A stretch of DNA of 64,000 bases from Desmodus rotundus (GCF_022682495.2 NC_071397.1:26985427-27049426); one strand, 5' to 3'. Shown: positions 12,656-25,478, counted from the stretch's first letter. Notes: generated by a model not told the origin, from the sequence alone. Numbers and translations are program-made.

Positions 12656-15600
12656 GTCTTTTCAGTTTGTGTCAAGGATCAAATACAGGCTTCCTCTTGG
12701 AAAGCCACAGGATCCATAAACAAACAATTTTTGATTATCCACAGCATATTGTTAAACTAGTATAGCTAGGGTTTGTAAATATGGCAAATTAGGTTTTTTT
12801 TAATTTCATTAAAACAATTCTTTAGTAAAATAGATAAAACAAAATTTCTACTAAGTATAATCATCTTATACCTTCTGACTACTAGTCATAAATATTTTCA
12901 TCCTTGCAAATTACATACATTAAAACAAATTACATATATTAATACAAGGGCTAAATCATGCATTTCAATCACCTGGTGAGTTTTATGTGACAAATATTCT
13001 ATGAATATTTAATGTAATTAAATTTCATGAATTTGGTATAACAGTACATAAAAGAAGTTAGTATTCATTGAATATGGATATTCAATAATATTTAAATAAA
13101 AATATAGAATTATATACTCAAAAAAGGATAATGAGGTATGTAGGATAACAGAATAAAACAAATGTATGTTCTCAAGTTTGTTTTAATTTGAGTTTAATAT
13201 GGTTAATTAAAATGACAAAAAGCAAAACCTTGTGTGAAGAAAATGTGAACATGTTGCACTAGTATATATATCAGGTTACTCTGCAGTTTGTAGTAACAAA
13301 ATGGATAAAATTTACGTTAAATTTGATATTTCTAAACATTTCTTCTGCATTCAACTTCTACGTAAAGTATGAAATTCAAAGAAAGTAATATCTAAGAATT
13401 TTCTAATTCTTTAATTATTCATTAATACCTTCATTAGCTCGTTATTTCCTAAGGGCCTACTGAATGCAAGAAAGTATATTAAATGGGGGCATAAAAATGA
13501 GTAAATTTCACCTCTTTCTCTCAGTCTATGAAACTTGGCTGTGGAAGATTCATGTAAAGACAAGCACTTCTCTCCCATTTCAGTAAAAGTGGTAATAAAA
13601 GCACTAACAATCTATGTCACCAAGAAGAACCAAAAACCATTTAAGAGACCTATGATATATTCAGTCATTTTGAAGATGAATTATACTATTGGTCTATTTT
13701 TTCATTAGTAGAAACATCTGATTTATCTTTTTATACAAGTAAATCAGTACCTAAGCTACAAACCACTCTTAATGTTGTTGTTGAAAGACACAAAGACAAA
13801 ACTTTAAAAAGCCAATCTAATTCTACTGCATGGAATATACCACCTGGAGACCTGAAATTCAAGAGGTAGCTGTAAGACTTTATACTATTTGCCACCAAAA
13901 AAACTAGAAAGAATTCTAATATATTACATTAAAAGAAGGTTATCTCTAAGTAGACTTTTTAACAAACTCCTTCTTTCTAAAAATAAAACACAAGTGATTG
14001 ATATCATATAACAGATTGACATCTCTTTATTTAATGAACCTTTACTTATCATCTATTAGTATGAGAGTTTTTTTTCATAATATTTGTTCTGAAACTCCGC
14101 ATGTAATTCTGGAAGAAAAATTAAGCACTGCCCAGATAGTACACTATAAAAATAGCAAGAACAAAAAGGAGTAAAGTTGTATGAATTAAATTGTTTTGCA
14201 TGTGTAACAATATGTGTGCAATTTGACAAAACTTGGTTACTAATACATAGGGAATAAGTAATTAATGAACAGGCATTTTTCTTACTCTATCTTGACAGCT
14301 CAAAGTTAAAATATAGCCTGAGATATCTGTTGTTTTGTAAGAGTTCTCCCTTATTCTAGTAACAACGTTAGTAATAACACATGTAAATACCCATTTATGG
14401 GTCTTTATTACCTAACAGTTATCATTTTTTTTATTAGTTGAAATGGTAATCGAAAACAACTTCAATAAAACTTAGAGCCTTCATTATATCACAGTCAAAT
14501 CTAAGTGTGCAATTGATTCAAGGCCTGAAATTTCTCTGCAAAGAATAAAAGAACATAATTTTGAAATGAGCCTGAATTTCTATGCTTTTTAAATGACTGA
14601 TTATAAGATAGAAAAGTAATGTGTTTTACTTTATTTTATATTAGCTTCTACAGTATTTTACTTTTCTGGTACTATCTACATTTGAGTTAATCTAATTCGT
14701 TAAGTTTCTGATACACACAACTTATTTCTATGAACAGTTTTAATTAAATGACATTATGCACATATTTTTAGAAATAAGTGAAAATTGTATTGCCTTGTTT
14801 AAATAGACTAATCCATCATTACTTCTCTTTAATGAAGACTTTACATAATCTTAACAAACTTCAATTGTCATAATGCCTTCAGGAAATATAGAGATATGTG
14901 AATTCTTTCATCTGACACTATATGCTCCAGGTGGTTTATAAATTGTGTTCCATATGCTTTTATTGTTACTCCATTTAATGTCTACCTGTTCAGTAAATTT
15001 TATTATCTATTTTGCTCACTGTGCTTTTTAAATGTAAGGAACTGAAAGTTGGCTGAACAAGTGTGATAACTAAATATGTCAATTCAGCATGTTTAATATT
15101 ACAATAATTCAAAGTAACAGACTATAACTTGCAAGTAAATAGGTAATAGTTTTATGGTTCTCCTATTGGAGGTGTGTGATGACCATTTTTCCTTGCTGCT
15201 TAGAGATATTTTCTCTAACAATTTTTTTTGTTTCTGGCTTTTTTTTGTTTCTGGCAATATGTATTGCCAGGAATTTGATGAGTAGATAAGTAAGACATTG
15301 CCACATGGAAATTAATGAAGTAGGCTTCTATAAGCACTGGTAAATTCTACATTCATGTGATAATATATTGCAAAGGCGGGAGCTAAAGAATGCCAGACAT
15401 TTAAACTTTAAGAAAATTAAGATATAGGTGTTCTGTGCTATTTCCTTGCTAGTATCTTTATTTGAAGGAGACTCAAGGTGATCCCATTATAAAAAGTAGA
15501 TGATGCACAACAAATATTGACTAACATGATTAAGTAATCATTCTTAGCTTATGCAATTATGTGTGTTTACACATCTATATCTATAGAGCATCCTCACCAA

Positions 15601-16800
15601 GTATTGGAAGTGTGTGAGAAAGATTCCTGATCTAAAACTCAGCATAAAGAAAACTCTGCTTGCAATGATCACTATTCATCGCTGCTTGTCATGTTTGTTT
15701 TCCGTGGCGATCCTCAGCATCTAGTACTGATATACATGAAGTCCTTATCAATTGAGAATTGCTCTTTCAAGTTGTGGCTTGAATGGGAGCTTACAGTTGA
15801 ATCATTCTCTCACTCACTGCCTCTTCCTCTCTCTGTTGCTCTTTAATAAATTACCCCGTACTCGTTGCAACTTACAAACTTTAGCAGCCAAATAGAAATA
15901 GGATACAGTTGCAATGCTTTCTTTGTCATATAAATCTAAGGTGCAAACTTTTAAAAAAGATGACACCTTCATGCTAATTATCAGAAAGTACAATTTAATC
16001 ATTTGTTAAGAAGCAAATGGTGGTAAGATTAGTTCAAATTGTTTATAAAACAATATCACATAATATATATTTAAATAATAATGAAAATGCATTTTAAATT
16101 AAAACTGAATAGATATAAAACATGAGAAATATATCTAAAATTAAACAAAATTACTATATACAATATAGTTTTTAATAAGACCATGCTTAATTATTAACTT
16201 TCTAGGTACAGAGAAGCAAAGCTCTGTCTTTTATTGTGATCATGTTAAAACATTCATGTTTCAAGCACATCTAGAAAACAGGATATCATTTTTAAAATCA
16301 TACACTCCCTTTAATCTTGATTAATTTTTCTGACTTTTCTTCTTGCCTAAAAAGTGATATTTGCATACGTCTGAACATATACTGGTTGTTTTCTTTATGT
16401 ATTTATCCCATGTATCTTATTATAATGGCTCATCATTAGTAAGGTAGCTCTGTCAGTGGAAATGTTAGAATTTAAGGTACTCTAAAACAAGTGACAATGA
16501 CACTAGTGGAAGTATACTAAGTTGGTTTATTACAAGATGCAAACATCATAGGAAAGGGAAATCAAAACGAATTGCATAGTCGTGTTTCTGCTCACCCCAT
16601 CTATTGCAACTTCCCTAAATTTTAATCTTTATGAAACTTTATACATCATTTTATGTAAAATGTTTGTTGTTTGATACTTTTGTTAGCATGAGAACTCTTT
16701 CTTTTTTTTGTCCTACATGTAACTGGTAAATACATGTTTGATAAATATTAAATAAATGACAATTGTTTATCAAAAACATTAGCCAAAGAATGTATATTGT
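12656..16800. other. 4-kb AT-rich intergenic stretch with faint ancient repeats
   Basis: No gene is visible. A faint L2/MIR-like fragment may lie around 13440-13560 (GGGCCTACTGAATGCAAG). Another MIR-like one is noted at 14950-15080. The rest is unassigned. Confidence 0.45.
14950..15080 (+). repeat. Possible MIR relic
   Basis: The order of short matches (CCATTTAATGTCTACC, then a TTATTATCTATTTTGCTCAC block, then GGAACTGAAAG) resembles the core of the ancient mammalian SINE MIR. The match is weak and the limits are approximate. Confidence 0.35.
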
Positions 16801-16814
16801 GGTTTTTTTGTTTG

Positions 16815-17125
16815 TTTGTTTCTCTTTTTTTTTTCTCCCAACTTTATGAACTTATAATTGACATATAAAATGTGTATGTTTGAAGTGTACAAGATGTTGA
16901 CTTGGTAAATTTATATATTGAAAAATAATTATCACCATATATTTAGCTAACATCTCCATACATCATATAATTACTGTTTCTCTTTAAGATACTCTCTTAG
17001 CAACTCTCAAATATATAATATGGTGTTATTAGCTGTAATCACCATCCTGTATATTAGATCATCAAAACTTGTTAATAAACTGGAAGTTTGCGCCCATTGC
17101 CCAATATTTCCACATTTCTTGGCTT
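16815..17125 (-). mobile_element. Old L1 3' UTR fragment
   Basis: After a T-rich run (poly-A tail on the minus strand), the sequence CTTTATGAACTTATAATTGA and an AAGTGTACAAGATGTTGACTT block match the antisense of old L1M 3' UTRs. Non-coding. Confidence 0.6.
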
Positions 17126-17234
17126 CTCTTTTGATTCATTCATATGTATGTATGAATGTCTTGAAATCAGAAGTATAATTCCAATGTTGACTTTATATTT
17201 AACATACTTAAATCAATAAAAGTCCATATGTACA

Positions 17235-17515
17235 TACATACAGAGAACAGACTAACAGCTGTTAGATGGGGAGGGGAAGGAGGCCTGGGAGAAAAAGGTG
17301 AGGGGATTAAGCAAAAATAAAATAAAATTAAAAAAACCTCATAGAGAGACAAGAGTATGTGATTTTCAGAGGGAAAGGGGAGTAGAGGAAGGTAAGAGCC
17401 CATAAAAGAGGGATAAATTATGGTGGAAGGAGACTTGACTTGAGGTGGTGAATACACAATACAATATACAGATGATTTATTATTAAATCAATCAATCAAT
17501 AAATATGTCTAGATT
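17235..17515 (+). mobile_element. L1 3' end fragment
   Basis: A CAGACTAACAGCTGTTAGA block, a G-rich stretch and a GGAGACTTGACTTGAGGTGG block match the same 3' UTR seen at 31305-31757. Both appear to come from the same L1 lineage. The fragment ends in an AATC/AAAT-rich tail. Confidence 0.6.
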
Positions 17516-17570
17516 ACCTTTGCAAACACTTTCATCTTTTCAGTTTTATAGTCAATGAATATGGGATTAT

Positions 17571-17696
17571 ATATATATTTTAAATTTAATCTTTGTTATA
17601 TGTTTTTCCATTACCATTTAATAACCTTAGATCCCCCCTCTCTTCAGCAATTACCACATTGTTGGCCATGTCCATGAGTCCTTTTTTAAAGGCTTT
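17571..17696 (-). mobile_element. Short L1 3' end fragment
   Basis: A TTTTTCCATTACCATTTAAT block followed by GGCCATGTCCATGAGTCCTTTT is the antisense of the bat-type L1 3' end, also present at 6040-6150 and 20950-21150. Only about 125 bases remain before the SINE insertion. Confidence 0.6.
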
Positions 17697-17713
17697 AAGA
17701 ATTATAGGTGGTA

Positions 17714-17920
17714 GCCCTGGCTGGTGTGGCTCAGTGGAGTGAGTGCCGGCCTGCAAAACAAAGGGTCACTGGTTTGGTTCCCAGTCAGGGCACATGCCTG
17801 GGTTGCAGGTCAGATCCCTGGTGGGGGAAGCACAAGAGGAAACCACACATTGATGTTTCTCTCCCTCTCTTCCTCCCTCCTTTCCCCTCTGTCTAAACAT
17901 AAATGCATAAGATTTTTTTT
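17714..17920 (+). mobile_element. VES SINE with 17-bp target duplication
   Basis: The element starts GCCCTGGCTGGTGTGGCTCA, the canonical VES head, and contains GGTTTGGTTCCCAGTCAGGG (B-box region), CACATTGATGTTTCTCTCCC and a pyrimidine-rich tract before an A/T tail. Direct repeats of 17 bp flank it at 17697-17713 and 17921-17937 and differ at one base (GGTGG versus GGTAG). This is a complete L1-mobilised insertion. The near-perfect duplication points to a fairly recent date. Open frames across it are by-products. Confidence 0.92.
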
Positions 17921-17937
17921 AAGAATTATAGGTAGTA

Positions 17938-19465
17938 GTTTGGAATTGAAGTTAATACATTATATGAAATTAATTAAAATTAATACATTCTTTGCATTAG
18001 TTCTAAAGTTATTGATTTATCTTAAAGTACAGTACGGGTCATATGCTTTAACTTTTTATGGTTACTCTACACTATTAAGCAATAGTAAAAGTGCACATTT
18101 ACTCTTTCCCTTCCAACTCAGTCATGTTTGTTTCTACTTCATTGAGAATTTCTGGTTCTATAATGGTTAAAGACAAACTAGAAAGTGAAATGCATTAGTG
18201 AAAAAAGGTTGAATGGTGTAAATTTGAAAACAACATTTTCTAAAGCCAGATTTAAGAAATTACTTTTGCTTACCTATGAGCAGAAGGCACTCTTTAGAAC
18301 TAATCTAAGAAATTTGTCACAACAACTTTATAAGTCCCATTGGAATTAACTATCAGAAAACACTATGGAAAGTCAATAGTAATTCAAGATTGTGAAATTA
18401 GGACTGTGACTTTAAAAGCATTTTCAATGTTAAGGTTTTACTGCCTATGTATTTAGACAGATTCTCTGGGGTGTGGTATAAATTTGTGATTATTTTTTAA
18501 ATGGCAATTTCAGTAGTGGCAACTGATAGAAAACATAGCCTTTTCACTCTACTTGGAGAGGGCAATAAAATGATGCTCTTCCGAAAATGACTAGAGTGCA
18601 CTGTGTATGCTTTAATAGGATATGACGTGTTTTTGAGATTAGAAAGCTCTAAGGGAAAGACGAGAACTGAGCAAGGGTCTAAAAAATATTCATGTAGAAT
18701 ATCCAAGGCAATGCTTACAGTAAGGCAGTGGAACCACAGGCAAGAAACAATCAAGAAAGTTTAACTTTCAGAAGTCAGCTGTCATTATCCCATTCTGTTA
18801 TATGAAGCCACATAGTCCAATTGAATAAATTGAAAATCAAATTAAAACTTGAATGAACATGCTTCTGGTTTTGGTCAACAGAGAATAGGGTGGATTGCCA
18901 TGGTACCATAGTGTCTGCGTGAAGACAGGTAAAAAGATAGATACTTAGAATCAATGTGTGTGTATGTAAATACACAGATATACATATACATGTAATACCA
19001 TAGGAGTATTTACAAAATCATATTTATAAAATCACAGGAGAATGTAAACATAACAGGGGAGACAAAAGGATGAGGAGAATATTTATTTTGAACTATCTTC
19101 CTTTTGTTGTCTTCTCTGAGCAGGTTCCTGTGTTGGGTTGTTCTTCATTTAGAAACATCTCTTTCATTTTTTAAGAATTATTGACTAAGAAAAAAACATG
19201 CCCCCATCAATATAAATTTATTCATATTTTAAAGCAATGTTTAAAATTATTAAATTCATTGCTATCTGTTTTGAAATGACTGAAAATCACTGAAAATAAT
19301 TTGATGATCTGTATTTGCTATAACAAATTTTGAGAAGAGATTTCCCAACTACCTGGGTGTCAGGTAACTTTAAATTTAGTGTTAAAGACTTTGTGACAGT
19401 CTTCTAATGATAAGAGGAAAATCCTCACTTTCAAATATAGTTATCTCTTTGATGGTTGTTCTTTC
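17938..19465. other. Intergenic stretch, nothing assigned
   Basis: AT-rich, with no recognisable gene, RNA or repeat. Small TATA/CACA-type low-complexity runs occur near 18950-19000. Confidence 0.5.
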
Positions 19466-19737
19466 TTTTTTTTTTTTAATGTGTGTAAACTTGCCCACCC
19501 CCTGTCCTCCAGCTGCTGCCTTGCTGCAAGTCCTCTCCACCTGGCTGCCCATCTCTGCCCCTCATACCAGTCTGGATGAATGTTTCCTCTTTATCTCCTT
19601 GGTTGTTGGACTTCCATACAGGTTGATTTTCTGTCACTTCTGGTCATTTTTTGTTTTTAAATTTGTTGTTATCATTCTTTTGGTTGTGCGTGGAGGCACA
19701 GTGTGTCTACCTGTGCCTCCATCTTGGCCAGAAGTCC
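19466..19737 (-). mobile_element. Orphan L1 5' UTR fragment next to a poly-T run
   Basis: Read on the minus strand, the 5' edge (CTTCTGGCCAAGATGGAGGC) is a typical L1 start. The following 250 bases are GC-richer 5' UTR. At the other edge lies a run of T (about 19468-19480), which would be a poly-A tail on the minus strand. No ORF1, ORF2 or L1 3' UTR lies between. This could be a retrotransposed short L1 RNA or a chance neighbour of a poly-T. No convincing TSD was found. Confidence 0.6.
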
Positions 19738-20945
19738 AAATACTTCTTTACACCTAAATGTAAAATCCTCTAAGAACAATAAGAACAAAGATTCCATATA
19801 TCGCTTATTTTTATATATTCAAATAAGTTTTATCTATATAAACTTTAAATTATTTTCTGACTATGAAATTCATTTAAGACCATATACAAATATTCGAGGT
19901 ATAGTATGTGAAGTATGCAGAGTGAATATGGTTTATGTGATTAGGAATCTTATTACTGATTAATTCTACCCAGGACTTATACATCCACAAGGAAAGTATA
20001 ATTTAAACTGAGTCTTGCAACGAGTTAAAGGTTTATTAGGTAAGGGTGTTTGGGAGGATGAATCAGAGAGAAAATAGAGCTTACCAAAGGAGGAGGAGGA
20101 GGAGGAGGAGGAGGAGGAGTTACCAAAAGGCACACGACAAGGAGAATACACGATGCATTTCAGAATGGGCATCAGAGTGCAGCTGCAGCTCAAAGAACAT
20201 AAACCAAAAGGAAAGATACGTGGGGGTATGGTAGAAGTGAAAGAAAAGACTTTATATTCAGTCTCAACTTTAGAGACACTTGTGTACAATTTCAAGGAGT
20301 TTATGCTTTGTGGATCCAATAAATGAGGGCCTTTGGAATTCCTTAAAGTGGGTAGAACTGGGTGCCCTTAAGTTAAGTACTAGAATTACTTAAAGTACTT
20401 AAAGGGGAGGGGGTGCTGCGACACATTTACACTGCATTACAGGATATTCCTGACAGCAATATTGCACACGTAGCGACATCCCAAACTCACAGCACTGAGA
20501 CGGAGAGAGCCTTGGAGTTAGCAAGCCGCTGCAGAAATGAAAAATGAATGCTGAACATCTAAGAGGAAATAAACTATGTTTCTTTTTAATTGCTAACAAA
20601 ATTTTCAACAAATTCTAGTGTTTTATAATGCTCTGTCACATCATAAAGGAACACTATAGGATATCTGTGTATGTTAAGCTGTAATGTGTAGTAAGGAATT
20701 ACAAGGTAAAAATAAATGATGCAGAACAAACATTGTGATATGTCTTCATGATAGGTAAAATTACATGATTGCAGAACGAAAAAAAAATCTGTGCCAGATA
20801 TTTGAAATGACATATACATGTTTACTGACTAAAAACTTGTTGATTAAAGTAACTATACCAAGTTAAAAATTTTAATTTCACACAAATGTAAAATGGAAGA
20901 AATGATAAACTGGTACAATTATTTGAATTAAGCCCACAATGAATT
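19738..20945. other. Intergenic stretch with a GGA microsatellite
   Basis: Nothing is assigned apart from the trinucleotide run at 20089-20119. The area near 20400-20560 is somewhat GC-richer but shows no recognisable feature. Confidence 0.45.
20089..20119. repeat. (GGA)n microsatellite
   Basis: About ten GGA units occur in a row. The run is flanked by near-identical TTACCAAAGG and TTACCAAAAGG on its two sides. It produces a poly-arginine or poly-serine reading frame that is not a gene. Confidence 0.85.
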
Positions 20946-20949
20946 TACA

Positions 20950-21150
20950 CTTCTTTTATAATTTAATTTTATTGTATTTTCCATTAACCTTTAGTCCCTT
21001 TATACACCCCTACCCCCAGCAATCACCACACTGCTGTCCATGTCCATGAGTCCTTTTTCCTTTTTGTTCAGTCCCTCCGCCTCCAAACATCCCCCCAACT
21101 AGCTATCATCCTGCTTTCCATCTATGAATCTGTCCCCATTTTCCTTATAG
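20950..21150 (-). mobile_element. L1 3' end fragment
   Basis: An AATTTTATTGTATTTTCCATT block, CACACTGCTGTCCATGTCCA and CATCTATGAATCTGTC are the antisense of the bat-type L1 3' end. The insertion is severely 5'-truncated. Confidence 0.7.
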
Positions 21151-21401
21151 CTTTAATGTAATTGTTAAAGCATTTTTAAAATGCTGTTGAATTATCAATT
21201 TAGAATCTTTACTAAACACTAGAGAATTTGAAAGTCATATGAATCAACATTAGCAGTTTTCTTTCCTGGAGTTCTTTGTAATATACTTACACATGACACT
21301 CCTCCTTACCACCCTCATACCAAAAAAGGAAAATCCCTTACCGTGCACTTAAAATGGTTAACAAGCCCCTCATGCCACTGTATGCATTGATTCACTTATA
21401 C

Positions 21402-21618
21402 CAGGGGTGTCAAGCTCATTTTTACTGGCGGCCACATCAGCCTGGAGGTTGCCTTCAAAGGGCCGAATGTAATTTTAGGACTGTATAAATGTAACTACTT
21501 CTTAACTAGGGGCAAGGAGCTCAGTGCTGCTGCTGGGTAGAAGCAAGATAAAACAAGGCCAGATAAAACAAGGTGGAGGGCCAGATTCGGCCCTCGGGCC
21601 TTGTGTTTGCCACCTGTG
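21402..21618. mobile_element. Non-autonomous hAT transposon with perfect 8-bp TSD
   Basis: The 217-bp element starts CAGGGGTGTCAAGCTCA and ends TTTGCCACCTGTG, an imperfect inverted terminal repeat. The 8-bp direct repeats ACTTATAC at 21394-21401 and 21619-21626 are identical, as expected for hAT insertion. There is no transposase frame. The left half matches the element at 37761-37950, so both belong to one family. The right half here is distinct and contains GGGCCAGATTCGGCCCTCGG. Confidence 0.9.
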
Positions 21619-21626
21619 ACTTATAC

Positions 21627-24600
21627 TGTTACATGATCACCTGTGTCTTCCTATTGAAAAGCTGTCGTTCTTTGCAATAGGTTTATCTCAGTTGTACTGT
21701 ATTGTTTCACTGAAAACTTCCATTGCAACTTTCTTGACCACTTTGTTTTTCACAGTTTACTCAGCCCACACTCCTTGCTTAAATAATGTTTATTAACCCT
21801 AATAAGCATCCTTTTAAAAAATTGCTCAAAATCCCAAAATTCTTTTTAATTTGTGGATGGCTCTAATCATGCTTAACTTCAGATCTTCTTAAACTAAGGT
21901 CAGAAACAAGGTGAATCTGACTTCTATCATTTTGTGTGAGTTCCCTGTCAATGCAACTCCATTCGTACACACAGGTGTCTTTATTTTATGACCTTCTTTG
22001 GGTCAGTAACCTTCTCTCCACTGAGGCTCAGTGAACTCTTTCCCAGTCTCCACTTTACATCCCAAGACTGTTTAAATAGAATCTAGATCTTATGTCAGAC
22101 TTCCAGAGACCCCCAAACAAAATAATTAAGAACTCCCTGGGTCTGAACTATCCAGTAAGTAGCAAATCACATGTAGCTGTTTGAATTAAAATCAAATAAA
22201 ATTAAAAAGTCAGCCCCTCCCCCTCAGTCACTCTAAATACATTACAAATTCCTAATAGCTACATAGGACTATTTTTATCATTACACAAAGTTCTATTGGG
22301 TAACAGTACTCTCTAGTTTCTACCAACTATTTTAAATAATAAAATCATAAACTTGAATGTTTTATTTTCTAACCATACTTTTCATTATCTCTGCTTTTCA
22401 ATCATCTAATACCATATTATATCTTTTGTATTTTATCATGAGTTCAGACCTTATACTCTAGATAATACTTTCAATTATCTAGGTTTTATTTTATTTTACA
22501 TACTTCTAACTCAGATTTCAGTTGTGTTCAGTAATTGCACCTTCAATACATAGTTCACTTATTGTCACATATCTTATCAATGTTTAACACTGAATTAATC
22601 ATTTACCTAATTCACCTCTTCAATCAATGCTTATCAATAGCCTCCTCTGGACTCAACGATGAACCAGTCAAGGATATAGGGGCAGCAAGACAGATGAGAT
22701 CCTCATTTTCATAGAGCTTATAATCTAATGAGTGGAAATTATATAATATATAATAAAATATGTTAGAAGGTAGGACGGCAAAAAATACCTGAAATAAGAT
22801 GGCATGGTTGAATTTATTGCTTTTGGAGGGGGTTATGCTAATCTGTCATAGTCACACTCTCCTTCAGCATAAGAAATCCTGGATCTTATTACGGTGTTAA
22901 AAGGAAATATGCAGTTCAATGATTAGAGGGCTTTAATAGCTGACAGAGTCAACATCATCTGCAGAACCATGGTCACACAGATGAGATGGCTGGTGATTGG
23001 TTGCCACTCAGAAGTATGATTATTAGATATAATCTTTCCTGATTGGTTGACCTTCAGAAGAAAGGGGTTACCACTGACTGGTTAGCTTGCCAAAGAATGG
23101 ACGAGTTGTCACTAAATGATTAAACAGATTCTGGTGTCTTGTCACCTTGGATACAAGCAGTTTTAACCTATGTTTGTAGCACCTTATAAATTCTTAGACA
23201 ATGAAAACAACAGAAGGTGATAATGATTGTTGGGAGACATATGTCTAATGGTTTCTCACATTTCTGCCCATCTTCTGAGCATGGGCATTAAAAACTTTTG
23301 TGTCAGACTATCTTTTCAACACTATACAGAGTGAAAATATGGAAAGTAGAAAGAATGTCTTTCTCCAGGGCAGAAGGCAGCTTTGTGTGCTTCCAAATTA
23401 ATAAAGATGATGACTTCCTGTAGGCCAAAGTTTGGGTGGATCTGGCTGTGATCCCTTTAAAATATTAAGGCTTCCTAAGACTGTTTTTTTATTATTTATT
23501 TTGCACAAACATACTGCCTGTGAAGAATCTATCTGGCCACTTCACGTCGCTCCCGTGGAATGTGAGGGACAGGGAGAACAAATACAAACATGAAGTTCAT
23601 GCTGCTTGATGTAAAGTAATAAAATCCCTTATCTCTGATTCAGGTGTTCCTGTCATTTGCTGACAACGAGGGAGCTATCGCATACTTACTTGGTGGCTGG
23701 CAATTAAGGCAAATTCTCACATCATTCTTATTTTTTGACAGTGATAAAACTCAATGGTCCAGGAGAAAACTTACCTTAGGAAGTGTGCAAAGAGTAGCCT
23801 TTATAAGAATGGTGAGTCATGAGTAATCTCTCTTCCCTATTCTTCTCACTGGTGAAAAAACAGTTGAAATTTTAATGAGAATGTAACATTAGATGTTATT
23901 AATGTTCATTAGAAAACTGCATATTTAAATGAAGGTTTACTTCTTTCTACTCGATTGCCCTTGTTTTCTCCTGTTGTGTTTCCTAATCCAAACATGTATT
24001 TTTATGAAGGCTTTAACAAATTAACGCTGGAAAGAAAGATAACCCAAGTTGTAGTGGTGGGAGAGCTTTAATATTTGTACTGTTTTGGATTTTGCTTTAA
24101 AAAATAATAATTTAAAATTAGAGTCTTGCAAGAAATCCGAGGAAGTGAGGAATCCTGAAATTTAAGCTTTATTAGCTTTAATGTGACTCTGTGTATGCCA
24201 TCATTATAATCTGATACTTTACTTTCTATCTGAATTTCAAAAAAAAAAGAAAAACACTTGTAAACATAAATGACCTTCACGTGACACTGTGGAAGATGAA
24301 CTTGATACAGGTGGGAGATCAGGGCAGATGGACAAGCTAGCAGATTATTGAAGTAGTGGAGAATGGAAGAATTTGGAAAAAGAAAGGAGAGGAAGAGATA
24401 AAACATTTGGCATTAGTAGATTTTTCAGTATTTAGGAGAAACTTAGATGAGATGGGTAAAAGGGGGATGGAGGGATCAAGGGACAATCAGGCTTGTGATT
24501 AGGTGGACATTGGTACTAGTACCCAAGAAAGGGAATACAAAGTTGATTTGTGAAGGAAGAATAGTAGCTGTTGTTTAGGACAAGCTGACTTTCCCTACTT

Positions 24601-25166
24601 TCAGAACACAGTGTTGCTAGATTAATTGCCATTAAGTTATTCTTCTTGTTGTATAAAAAAACTTTTTTGCAAGACCCTGATTTAATTAGAATACTTTAAA
24701 AATATTATTTCACCAATTTACTAAAGTATAATGAATATTTGATTGATATTTTAGCTTTTGAATGGTGGCTTTATCACTGTGACCTAGTTTCGGTCACTTC
24801 CCTGAGCTGCTGTGTGATCTACAAGCACAGCACCCTGCATGCCAGCCGCTTGGCCCCGAGTCATGGGTCCATTAGCATATACAGTCATGGACACCAGTTC
24901 CAGAAAATAACAAAGGCTTCTACAAACTGAGACTCTTTTGGGAAACGAGACACTGCAATTTCTACTACACATGTACACAGTTAATTTTGGTATAGAATAC
25001 AGGACCCTCATATTATCAAACATATTCAGATATTTCAAAGTCTAATGGACTGGTTTTCATAGAACTCACTTTCATTTAAGTACAGATTCCCTTTCATGTC
25101 ATGAACTTATAAAACCATTATTATAAACCCTGTCCCTCCTCACCAACAGTACAAAAAATCCCATAC
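21627..25166. other. 3.5-kb intergenic stretch, largely unassigned
   Basis: No gene is established. A faint ancient-repeat-like segment (around 22630-22780: CATAGAGCTTATAATCTAATG) resembles a common old mammalian repeat. The part at 22800-23460 has three similar TGATTGGTTG / TGATTGGTTGACC / TGACTGGTTAG motifs that could belong to an old LTR. An exon-like open segment at 23644-23826 is discussed in the findings. Confidence 0.4.
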
Positions 25167-25183
25167 ACTTGAGATATTCTTTT

Positions 25184-25461
25184 ATTTATTTATTTTATTT
25201 TTAAAAATTATTTTATTGTTGTTCAATTACAGTTGTCTGAATTTTCCCTCCCAACCCCTGCTACCCCATCCAAACCCACCTCCCTCCCTTGCTTCCACCC
25301 TCCACCTTGGTTTTGTCCATGTGTCCTTTATAGTAGTTCCTGAAAACCCTTCTCCCCACTGTTCCCTCCCCCTCCCCTCTGGCTAGGCATCAGAGAGATG
25401 CAAAGTAAAACCACAGTGAGATACCACCTCACACCAGTCAGAATGGCCAACATAAACATAT
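25184..25461 (-). mobile_element. Twin-primed (5'-inverted) L1 insertion with 17-bp TSD
   Basis: The unit lies between perfect 17-bp direct repeats (ACTTGAGATATTCTTTT at 25167-25183 and 25462-25478). Its first part (25184-25385) is the L1 3' UTR on the minus strand, starting with the antisense poly-A tail. Its second part (25388-25461) is a plus-strand piece of late ORF2 (CATCAGAGAGATGCAAAGTA, also present at 7922). The opposite orientation of the two pieces within one TSD is the hallmark of twin priming during L1 insertion. The copy is non-coding. Confidence 0.93.
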
Positions 25462-25478
25462 ACTTGAGATATTCTTTT

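Noticed and set aside
17714..17800. tRNA gene suggested by A-box and B-box sequences
   Set aside because: It is the tRNA-derived head of a SINE with a tail and target duplication, not a functional tRNA.
17724..18170. 148-codon plus-strand frame
   Set aside because: Its first half is the VES SINE read through its tRNA-like head, and the rest is AT-rich flank.
19966..20319. Open frames with poly-serine or poly-arginine runs
   Set aside because: They are created by the GGA microsatellite and have no other protein-like features.
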